Part shown: piece after piece, positions 1 through 5,282 of the stretch
Layout of the letters: every line of letters begins with the position of its first letter
Position numbering within the stretch: position 1 is the stretch's first letter
Source: Flavobacteriales bacterium
GTDB taxonomy: Bacteria; Bacteroidota; Bacteroidia; Flavobacteriales; Flavobacteriaceae
Length of the DNA: 11,543 nt
Assembly (NCBI GenBank): GCA_015494775.1
Contig: WGAP01000019.1
Coordinates: forward strand, 1 to 11,543
Direction of reading: 5' to 3'
Made by a program: the position numbers and the translations under genes
Notes under the pieces: model-generated
Databases searched by the model: none
What the model saw: only the letters and a program-made list of their open reading frames with translations
Told to the model about the DNA's origin: nothing

Positions 1-1113
1 GACGAGCACGATACACGAAAAAATATTTTGAAATTCGTCTCTTTTGACAAACAGACCTTGCAACCCGGAACGATTGATTCGGTACCTCCCTCAAAAGGTT
101 TGCAAGTGCATGTGGAAAGTATGGCCAAAGTGGGCATAAAAACCGACGGTACACTTATCGCCGTTTACCGCAAACGGTTACCGAATGACCATTCACGTTT
201 TGGCGGTATCATGTTTTATTCCATTTCCAAGGATGACGGGAAAACCTGGTCGCCCGAGCACCGTTTGGTAGCCGATACCACTTCCACCAGTCAATCCTTT
301 TATGATATCGCACTGCTACCCAATGGTAATATGGGTCTAACTTGGTTGGACAGTCGTAGCAAGCGAAGGGGAAAAACCCTCTATTTTGCCCAAACCGATA
401 ATAAAAATTTGTTCACCGAACAAAAACCCGTGGCTTTTTCCACTTGTGAATGTTGCCGGACGGATTTATTTGTGGATCCGCGCGGACAAATACATATTGC
501 TTACCGCAATATGATTGAACCCGACGAGCCCGGATTTGACGGGAAGGGAACTACCGAAATTCGTGATATGTATTACCTGCAATCGAATGATACGGCCAAA
601 ACATTCACCAAGCCCATTCCTATCAGTAGAGACAATTGGCACATTTACGGATGCCCGCATACCGGCCCTTCATTGGCCTTCAACGGCGATAAAATCGGCG
701 TCATTTGGTTTACGGCGGCCAAACATCAGCCGGGGTTATTCTTTACCACCAAAATCAACAATAATGGTTTTGCGGTACGGAAAAAAATAACAGCCGAAGG
801 AAGACATCCGCAAATGATCGGATTCAATGGCAGGTTTTATGCCGTTTACGAGGCCTATTATGAGACAGGTGGAAAGGGTTACTATAAAATTATGCTGGAT
901 GTGATTTTACCCTATGGTCGGCATCGGGCTTATGAAATTAGTCCTCCGCTGACGCAAAACAACCACCCGGTACTTACCCGTATTGGTAAAGACAAAATCC
1001 TGGTGGTATGGGTCAATACCGATACGCGTCATCCTAAAATAATGTACCGCGTACTGAATACACGTGATTTTACGGCAAACAATGAAGATATTCCTACTAT
1101 GAAGCCGCAATAA
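1..1113 (+). CDS. Sialidase/BNR (Asp-box) family protein, 5'-truncated by the window edge
   Basis: The reading frame is open from the first base, so the true start and any signal peptide lie outside the window. The first possible in-frame start seen is TTG at 28, which is probably internal. The protein shows a clear Asp-box, SKDDGKTW (226-249), and a weaker one, SNDTAKTF (583-606). These motifs sit on beta-propeller blades of sialidase-like proteins. Alternating short beta-strand-like stretches run to the C-terminus, which fits a six-bladed propeller. A Cys-rich motif, CECCRTD (445-465), and a later HIYGCPHTGPS motif (640-672) stand out. I recall similar motifs in exo-alpha-sialidase-annotated Bacteroidota proteins, but not their role. 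Such proteins are usually exported, often as lipoproteins; that cannot be checked here. Asp-boxes alone do not prove glycoside cleavage, so sialidase activity is uncertain. The gene converges on psuG across a repeat-filled gap. Confidence 0.75.
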   Translation, partial: DEHDTRKNILKFVSFDKQTLQPGTIDSVPPSKGLQVHVESMAKVGIKTDGTLIAVYRKRLPNDHSRFGGIMFYSISKDDGKTWSPEHRLVADTTSTSQSFYDIALLPNGNMGLTWLDSRSKRRGKTLYFAQTDNKNLFTEQKPVAFSTCECCRTDLFVDPRGQIHIAYRNMIEPDEPGFDGKGTTEIRDMYYLQSNDTAKTFTKPIPISRDNWHIYGCPHTGPSLAFNGDKIGVIWFTAAKHQPGLFFTTKINNNGFAVRKKITAEGRHPQMIGFNGRFYAVYEAYYETGGKGYYKIMLDVILPYGRHRAYEISPPLTQNNHPVLTRIGKDKILVVWVNTDTRHPKIMYRVLNTRDFTANNEDIPTMKPQ

Positions 1114-1138
1114 AAGTGCAATTTATCACGCGGGAAAA

Positions 1139-1195
1139 GGCCGGCGGCTGAGTGCTGCGAACGCAGTGAGCAGTGTATCGAAGCCCCGGCCGGCC
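1139..1195. repeat. Palindromic repeat unit A (left)
   Basis: The outer GC stem is GGCCGG against CCGGCC. Inside it are the box CTGAGTG, an inner hairpin (CTGCG, AA, CGCAG) and the box TATCGAAG. The edge facing the sialidase gene matches unit A' at 11445-11495 over about 19 bases (CACTCAGCCGCCGGCCTTT read leftward). The inner hairpin differs in sequence from A' but keeps its place. Confidence 0.7.
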
Positions 1196-1241
1196 GGTCA
1201 TTTCGATACAATTTTTGCTACGCAAAAATCACTCAATGACC
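1196..1241. repeat. Palindromic repeat unit B (left)
   Basis: This 46 bp unit has an outer stem GGTCATT/AATGACC, the box TTCGATAC, an inner hairpin with arms ATTTTTGC and GCAAAAAT around a TAC loop, and the box CACTCA. Compared with its counterpart B' (11399-11444, reverse complement), it differs at exactly four bases. All four lie in the outer stem and form two compensated base pairs (GC and CG become AT and TA). Confidence 0.8.
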
Positions 1242-1306
1242 TCCCAAACAGGTACCTGAGTGCTGCGCCAAAGGTGCAGTATATCGAAGGCAGCGGCATC
1301 CAACAC
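1242..1306. repeat. Palindromic repeat unit C (left)
   Basis: This unit opens with AAACAGGTACCTGAGTG, then has a 7 bp hairpin (CTGCGCC, AAA, GGTGCAG with one G-T pair) and the box TATCGAAG. It matches C' at 11335-11398 with about four differences counted by eye. The outer stem is imperfect here, whereas C' has a perfect GGTGCC/GGCACC. Confidence 0.7.
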
Positions 1307-1350
1307 GGTCGCTTCGATACAATTTTGCTTCGCAAAATCACTCAGCGACC
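1307..1350. repeat. Palindromic repeat unit D (left)
   Basis: This 44 bp unit has an outer stem GGTCGCT/AGCGACC and inner hairpin arms ATTTTGC and GCAAAAT around a TTC loop. Compared with D' (11289-11334), one T is missing from one arm and one A from the other. The hairpin is therefore one base pair shorter but still perfect. Confidence 0.8.
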
Positions 1351-1388
1351 TACAAAACAGGTTCCTGAGTGCCGGTCGCTTCGATAAA
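1351..1388. repeat. Shortened palindromic repeat unit E
   Basis: This stretch repeats the opening of unit C (AAACAGGTTCCTGAGTG) and then goes almost directly to CTTCGATA without a clear inner hairpin. It looks like a truncated or decayed copy of the same family. It has no counterpart in the right module. Confidence 0.5.
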
Positions 1389-1392
1389 AATC

Positions 1393-1424
1393 AACTCAAA
1401 ACTAAGAACTCAAAACTCATAACT
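1393..1424. repeat. A-rich imperfect tandem repeat, about 2.3 copies of a 14-mer
   Basis: AACTCAAAACTAAG is followed by AACTCAAAACTCAT and then AACTA. It sits between the palindrome array and the GC-rich element and is absent from the right module, so it may be a later insertion or slippage product. It runs into TAACTAAATTTGC, which loosely resembles a Bacteroidota -7 box. I would not call a promoter on that alone. Confidence 0.5.
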
Positions 1425-1430
1425 AAATTT

Positions 1431-1647
1431 GCGCCAGGGATGGGAGCGGTTATGCGGGGGCGGCGCGCCGTAGGCCTGCCGTGGCGGCGGGGCGACCGGC
1501 AGGAAGCCACGCCCGCCACGCCCACAGGGCAAGAGCGGGCCGCCCGCGCATTTGAGCGGACAGCCCGATGGCTGCCACGTGATTGCGCCGCGGTGCAAAC
1601 AATCGTGAAGCAACGCGGCTTGCAAGAACGTGAGCAGCCAGGCGCCC
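1431..1647 (-). repeat. GC-rich structured element, left copy (217 bp)
   Basis: Read on the + strand, the element starts GCGCCAGGGATGGGAGCGGT and ends CAGGCGCCC; the ends can pair (GCGCC with GGCGC). The blocks GGCGACCGG, AGGAAGCC and GAGCGGACAGCCCG are shared with the right copy in the same order. The sequence between blocks differs but folds at the same places: CCTGCCG/CGGCAGG (1475-1481 and 1497-1503); GCCCGC/GCGGGC (1511-1516 and 1535-1540) with an inner GCCC/GGGC; and GGCTGCCACGT with ACGTG-A-GCAGCC (1570-1580 and 1628-1639). Strand is given relative to psuG, whose stop lies 9 bp away with a T8 tract between. It could be a non-coding RNA, a structured 3' UTR or a mobile DNA element; I cannot decide which. 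Confidence 0.7.
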
Positions 1648-1656
1648 AAAAAAAAT

Positions 1657-2580
1657 TTATCCCTTATTTCCTTTACTCAAACTGCGGGCTATGCGTGCCG
1701 CAGCCCGGGCATTGGCTTTGAGCAGGGCCAAGTTGGCTTGCAAACTGCGGCCGCCGGTCAGTTCCTTGATGCGGGCAAGCAAAAACGGCGTGATGTCCTT
1801 GCCGTGAACGCCCGCGTCGGCTTGCATTTGCAGGGCGCGGGCAATGTGCGCCTCCATTCGGTCAAAGGGGATTTGCTCGGCTTCGGGCACCGGATGTGCC
1901 AGCAAAAGGCCGGTGTCGATGTTCAGCCGGAAGTGCGCATCAATCAGTCGGGCCGCTTCGGCTTCGTCCGTCACGCTTTGGTGAAGGCGATGGCCGCTGC
2001 GGCGCGAATAAAAGGCCGGAAATTCGTCCGTCCCCAGGCCCACCACCGGAACGCCCAGGGATTCCAGCATTTCCAATGTGGCACCGATGTCCAGGATGGA
2101 TTTTACCCCGCTGGCCACCACGGCCACGGGCGTACGGGTCAGTTCGTACAAATCGGCCGAAATGTCGAAACTTTCACGTGCCTCGCGATGTACGCCGCCA
2201 ATGCCGCCGGTACTGAAAATCCGTATGCCCGCCCGGTGTGCGATCCACATGGTGGCGGCCACGGTGGTGGCTCCGTTCATCCGGCGGGCGACCACATAGC
2301 TCAAATCCCGGCGGCTTACCTTCAACACGGGTTCCCGCTTCCGGGCCAGGCGGTCGATGTCCGCTTCGGTCAGGCCGACCTTGATGCGTCCGTCGATGAT
2401 GGCTATGGTGGCCGGTTCGGTGCCTTCGGCCCGGACGATGGCTTCGGTTTCCAAGGCCAATTGCTTGTTATCGGGCCAGGGAAGGCCGTGGGATATGACG
2501 GTGGACTCCAAGGCCACCACGGGATTGCCGGCTTCCAGGGCTTGCGCTACGGGCGGCGCTATATCGAATAAGGTTTTCAC
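1657..2580 (-). CDS. psuG: Pseudouridine-5'-phosphate glycosidase PsuG
   Basis: PsuG is a cytoplasmic lyase that splits pseudouridine 5'-phosphate into uracil and ribose 5-phosphate. The 307 residues match the usual family length of about 300-315. Family landmarks are all present: ALESTVISHG (23-32) with Glu25, GATTVAATM (103-111), TGGIGGVHR (124-132) with His131, FDISADL (138-144) with the likely metal ligand Asp139, SGVKSILDIGATLE (157-170) with Lys160 corresponding to the Schiff-base lysine, FPAFYSRRSG, and a C-terminal TPFLL..I.ELTGG.SL.AN segment. The start is GTG, overlapping the psuK stop as GTGA, so translation is probably coupled and the gene is second in the operon. A T8 tract follows the stop on the coding strand, without an adjacent hairpin of its own before the repeat element. 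The assignment is firm. Confidence 0.96.
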   Translation of the reverse strand: MKTLFDIAPPVAQALEAGNPVVALESTVISHGLPWPDNKQLALETEAIVRAEGTEPATIAIIDGRIKVGLTEADIDRLARKREPVLKVSRRDLSYVVARRMNGATTVAATMWIAHRAGIRIFSTGGIGGVHREARESFDISADLYELTRTPVAVVASGVKSILDIGATLEMLESLGVPVVGLGTDEFPAFYSRRSGHRLHQSVTDEAEAARLIDAHFRLNIDTGLLLAHPVPEAEQIPFDRMEAHIARALQMQADAGVHGKDITPFLLARIKELTGGRSLQANLALLKANARAAARIARSLSKGNKG

Positions 2581-3503
2581 GCTTGATGCAATTTTTCCAA
2601 AATGGCTTCGGGGGACATTTTATCGGACACCACGCGTTCGCTTTGTACGGTAAGGCCGGCGGCAATAAGTCCCGCACGGGCGATTAAATCTGGTTCCCAT
2701 CCTTGGATAAACCCGAACAAAACGCCCGACAGAAAAGCATCGCCGGCTCCGATGGTGTTGAGTACCTTGGCGGGTACGGGCGGTTGGTAACGAATATCGT
2801 TGCCGTGACCGTATATCACGCCTTCTTTGCCCAGCGTGATAAACACATGCTTTACGCCTTCGTCCAGGAAGTAATGCACCATGTCTTCGTAGCGGGATTC
2901 GCGTGCCGAAAGGCCGGTAAGCACTTCGGCCTCAATGAGGTTGGTTTTCAGAATATGCAATTGACCCAAAACCGGTTCGGCCCGTTTGGCTTTGTCGCCC
3001 GACACGGTGTCGAGCACCCATTTGCGGTCGGGGTAGCGGTTGACCAAATAATCCAAAACCGAAGCGGGAAAATTGGTTTCGAGCACCGCATAATCAGCCG
3101 ATTGCAACGAAGGGAAATCCCGTTGGAAAAGGGCGGGCGTCAATTTGTCGTAGATACGCATATCGGCAATGGCCACGGCCAAATCGTTGTTGCGGTTGAG
3201 TACAGCCGAAAAGACCGCCGACGAGTATTCGGGAACAAGCAGGGATTCGTCCAAAGAAATTCCCAAACTTCGGGAATGTTCGGTAAGGAAGGTGCGGAAA
3301 AAATCATCGCCGAAGGCACTTACCAGGGAAACTTTTTGGCCCAGGCGTGCCAGGTTTTCGGCAATGTTGCGGCCCACGCCGCCCGGAAGCATGCGTATCA
3401 TGCCTTTGTTGGAATCGTTGAAGGCCAAGCCCTCCTGCGGGAAGCCCACCAAATCGGTGTTGGCGGCACCGAAAACCGTTACCGTAGCCCGTTTGATGTT
3501 CAT
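2577..3503 (-). CDS. psuK: PfkB-family sugar kinase, probable pseudouridine kinase PsuK
   Basis: This 308-residue ribokinase-fold (PfkB) enzyme has the N-terminal substrate region FGAANTDLVG (11-20), with Asp17, and PfkB signature 1, PGGVGRNIAENLARLG (40-55). DTVSGDK (165-171) is seen in pseudouridine kinases, and TLGKEGV (223-229) also matches the family. Signature 2, NTIGAGDAFLSG (249-260), carries the catalytic base Asp255 and the anion-hole GAGD. Fold and ATP-dependent kinase activity are clear from the sequence. The pseudouridine substrate is inferred mainly from the four-base overlap with psuG, together with the DTVS..K motif. It would convert pseudouridine to its 5'-phosphate, the PsuG substrate. 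ATG at 3503 is the likely start; the gene diverges from the BtpA-family gene. No transporter for the nucleoside is in view. Confidence 0.92.
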   Translation of the reverse strand: MNIKRATVTVFGAANTDLVGFPQEGLAFNDSNKGMIRMLPGGVGRNIAENLARLGQKVSLVSAFGDDFFRTFLTEHSRSLGISLDESLLVPEYSSAVFSAVLNRNNDLAVAIADMRIYDKLTPALFQRDFPSLQSADYAVLETNFPASVLDYLVNRYPDRKWVLDTVSGDKAKRAEPVLGQLHILKTNLIEAEVLTGLSARESRYEDMVHYFLDEGVKHVFITLGKEGVIYGHGNDIRYQPPVPAKVLNTIGAGDAFLSGVLFGFIQGWEPDLIARAGLIAAGLTVQSERVVSDKMSPEAILEKLHQA

Positions 3504-3544
3504 CGATAAAAAATTTGAGTAAATTTACACGAAATATTTCGAAG
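3504..3544. promoter_or_regulatory. Divergent psuK / btpA-like control region with a 12 bp perfect palindrome
   Basis: If the rightward gene starts at GTG 3545, this 41 bp gap must hold both promoters. It contains TAAATTTA (3520-3527), a self-complementary match to the TAnnTTT part of the Bacteroidota -7 box that can be read in both directions. CGAAATATTTCG (3530-3541) is a perfect palindrome and could be an operator. The -33 elements are not convincing on either strand. Promoter and operator roles are inferred from position only. Confidence 0.35.
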
Positions 3545-4363
3545 GTGGGTAAGGAGAAATTCAAACGGATTTTCGGGCCCGGCAAGGCATTGATAGCCAT
3601 GATTCATACGGCGGCATCGCCGGGGGCACCATTGCATCGCCTGCCGGTGGACGAAATTGTAGGCCGCGCCTTGGACGAAGCCGGAATCTATGCCGCCGAA
3701 GGCGTGGATGCCCTGATGATTGAAAATATGCATGATGTTCCTTACCTCAAACGGAATACCGGCCCCGAGCTAACGGCGTTGATGACGCGCATTGCCACCG
3801 AAATCAAAAGCCGGTTTGACCTTCCTTTGGGCATTCAAATCCTGGCGGGGGCCAACCGTCAGGCCTTGGCGGCGGCCTTGATTTCAGGTGCCGATTTTAT
3901 CCGGGCCGAGGGCTTGGTATTCGGTCATCTGGCTGACGAAGGTTATATGGATTCCGATGCCGCCGAATTGCTCCGCTACCGAAAACACATAGGCGCGGAA
4001 CATATTGCCGTGTTTGCCGACATCAAAAAGAAACATGCTTCGCACGCCGTTACGGCCGACGTGGATTTGGAACAAACGGCGCATACCGCCGCTTTTTTTC
4101 TGGCCGACGGGTTGATTGTTACGGGAACCGCCACGGGTCGTCCGGCCACCCCGGCGGATGTGGAAGCCGTGCATCCGGCGGGTTTGCCCGTTTTGGTAGG
4201 TTCGGGAATAACGGCCGATAATTTGGCGGATTATTATCCCTTGGCCGACGGGTTTATTGTGGGGTCCTACTTCAAACGAAACGGCCATTGGGCCAATGAT
4301 TTGGACAGGGAACGCATCCGGCGGTTGGTTACACGAAAAAAAACGCTTGATGACAATGTTTAA
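3545..4363 (+). CDS. BtpA/SgcQ-family TIM-barrel protein
   Basis: With GTG 3545 as start the protein has 272 residues, normal for the family. A TTG at 3515 is in frame but would leave only 11 bp to psuK and add residues that family members lack, so I prefer the GTG. Recognisable family blocks are IAMIHTAASPGAP (17-29), EGVDALMIENMHDVPY (52-67), GADFIRAEGLVFGHLADEGY (115-134) and FADIKKKHASHAV (157-169). The C-terminal pair VGSGITADN (218-226) and ADGFIVGSYFKR (234-245) looks like the phosphate-binding loops of a (beta/alpha)8 barrel. The family is named after cyanobacterial BtpA (photosystem I accumulation) and E. coli SgcQ, but its reaction is not established as far as I know. Placement divergent from psuKG suggests nucleoside or sugar-phosphate metabolism; this is inference. 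Confidence 0.85.
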   Translation: MGKEKFKRIFGPGKALIAMIHTAASPGAPLHRLPVDEIVGRALDEAGIYAAEGVDALMIENMHDVPYLKRNTGPELTALMTRIATEIKSRFDLPLGIQILAGANRQALAAALISGADFIRAEGLVFGHLADEGYMDSDAAELLRYRKHIGAEHIAVFADIKKKHASHAVTADVDLEQTAHTAAFFLADGLIVTGTATGRPATPADVEAVHPAGLPVLVGSGITADNLADYYPLADGFIVGSYFKRNGHWANDLDRERIRRLVTRKKTLDDNV

Positions 4364-4835
4364 AACCCGGTTTTGGCAACGGCGCATCAATAAATTGCAG
4401 GGTAAATTAAGTCCGGCAAGCTTTCCGCCCGAGGCGGCATTGATATTGACCGACAATCCCGATATTCCCGACGAGGAATTTATCAAAAAATTTGCATCGC
4501 TTACCGCCATCGACCGGGCCGATATCGAAATTGTTTTTGTGGACAAAGCCGAACATCCGCGTTTTTTTGATTTGCAACCCAAGCAAATGGATTTTTGGGG
4601 AAATATCAAGGATCAAAACATGCGTAAATTATTCCAACGACCGGGACTTTTGCTTTTGGATTTGATGCGGCATGATACGCTTTTCAAAACCCTGGTTTCG
4701 GTTCACGTAAGTCCAGCATTTCGTATAGGTATCGAGGATAAGCCGGAATGGTTCGATTGGGTAATTATTCAACGGGATTTTTCGGGGGATGAGTTTTTGA
4801 ACGAACTGGGCAAGTACTGGCATTCACTCGTCTAA
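4350..4835 (+). CDS. Small soluble protein of unknown function, possibly DUF6913 family
   Basis: ATG at 4350 gives 161 residues and overlaps the end of the upstream gene by 14 bp; a second ATG at 4356 is equally possible. The overlap implies a shared transcript and coupled translation. The protein begins with a basic segment (FKTRFWQRRINKLQGKL) followed by an alternating alpha/beta pattern. There is no signal peptide or membrane segment. A hydrophobic strand (PGLLLLDLMRHDT) and the C-terminal FSGDEFLNELGKYWHSLV fit a compact cytoplasmic domain. It reminds me of small flavobacterial proteins labelled DUF6913, but I cannot confirm that from memory. No catalytic motif is evident and I assign no function. 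Its last 12 bases overlap the convergent S4-domain gene. Confidence 0.75.
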   Translation: MTMFKTRFWQRRINKLQGKLSPASFPPEAALILTDNPDIPDEEFIKKFASLTAIDRADIEIVFVDKAEHPRFFDLQPKQMDFWGNIKDQNMRKLFQRPGLLLLDLMRHDTLFKTLVSVHVSPAFRIGIEDKPEWFDWVIIQRDFSGDEFLNELGKYWHSLV

Positions 4836-5216
4836 GTCCCAATCCTCCCAATCTTCGTCCAAAAAATCTTCCAATTGCCGCCTGTCTTTTTTGGTGGGGC
4901 GCCCCGTACCTTTCTGACGATAGTACAATTGGGCCCGACGCGCCAATTCCACATGACGGAAGGCTTCGGGAGGCGTGGTATCTTTGACGTAGAGCGGAAT
5001 CAATTTGGCGCCAATGCGGTTACCGGGCAAATTCAGGACTTCCAATTGATATTCCACCTGATTCTTGCGAAGGGTGATTTTGTCGCCCGGAAAGACTTCC
5101 TTGGCCGGTTTGGCCGAGATGCCGTTGATTTGCACATGATGTTTTTTACAGGCCTCGGCGGCTTGGTTTCGCGTTTTAAAATAACGTACGGCCCACAAAT
5201 ATTTGTCAATCCGCAT
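4824..5216 (-). CDS. hslR: S4-domain RNA-binding protein, Hsp15 (HslR)-like
   Basis: This 130-residue protein starts directly with an S4 RNA-binding domain (about residues 1-60: RIDKYLWAVRYFKTRNQAAEACKKHHVQING in two blocks, then PGDKITLR). A basic tail containing KGTGRPTKKDRRQLEDF is typical of Hsp15, and the last residues are very acidic (DEDWEDWDLDE). In E. coli, Hsp15 binds free 50S subunits carrying nascent chain-tRNA and helps recycle stalled complexes; the Firmicutes relative RqcP has a related role in the quality-control pathway. A cytoplasmic, ribosome-linked role is therefore likely. ATG at 5216 fits family starts. Its stop lies inside the end of the convergent upstream gene (12 bp shared). 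It diverges from the lipoprotein gene over a 66 bp gap. The gene symbol is by similarity. Confidence 0.88.
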   Translation of the reverse strand: MRIDKYLWAVRYFKTRNQAAEACKKHHVQINGISAKPAKEVFPGDKITLRKNQVEYQLEVLNLPGNRIGAKLIPLYVKDTTPPEAFRHVELARRAQLYYRQKGTGRPTKKDRRQLEDFLDEDWEDWDLDE

Positions 5217-5282
5217 AAATCGGCATTATTTTTGCTATAAAATTAGGCAAAATTGCTAACTTGCACCCGTAAAAAATACCTC
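5217..5282. promoter_or_regulatory. Divergent promoter region for hslR-like and lipoprotein genes
   Basis: On the + strand, TTTG (5231-5234) lies 22 bp before TAACTTGC (5257-5264). This is close to the Bacteroidota pattern TTTG, spacer of about 19-23, TAnnTTTG, and would start transcription roughly 10-15 bases before ATG 5283. On the - strand, TAATTTTA (complement of 5238-5245) is a weak -7 candidate without a good -33 box. The region is AT-rich compared with its flanks. Confidence 0.45.

Larger units (their letters stand above)
1114..1656. other. Gene-free convergent intergenic region filled with repeats (left module)
   Basis: This 543 bp stretch lies between the 3' ends of the sialidase-like gene (+) and psuG (-). 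I see no credible gene in it: the open frames are short, run through palindromes and are not protein-like. It holds, in order, palindromic units A, B, C, D and a short E (1139-1388), an A-rich tandem repeat (1393-1424), a GC-rich structured element (1431-1647), and a run of eight A next to the psuG stop. The whole set recurs in inverted orientation at the right end of the window. Confidence 0.85.

Noticed and set aside
1139..1388. CRISPR array
   Set aside because: The units are palindromic, alternate in orientation and type, and have no uniform spacers; no cas genes are present.
1166..1721. Several open frames of 70-150 codons across the left repeat region
   Set aside because: They run through palindromic and GC-rich repeats and the translations are low-complexity or repeat-derived. 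The same repeats give unrelated peptides in the right module. No start or family resemblance supports them.
1630..2571. Long open frame antisense to psuG (313 codons)
   Set aside because: It mirrors a strongly conserved enzyme gene; the translation is Gly/His/Gln-rich without family features. It arises from the codon bias of psuG.
3515..3544. TTG at 3515 as the start of the BtpA-like protein
   Set aside because: It would leave 11 bp to the divergent psuK start and place both promoters inside coding sequence. The extra residues do not resemble the family N-terminus, which begins just before the IAMIH motif.
4257..4349. Upstream in-frame start at 4257 for the small unknown protein
   Set aside because: It would overlap the BtpA-like gene by more than 100 bp. 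ATG 4350 gives a normal short overlap.
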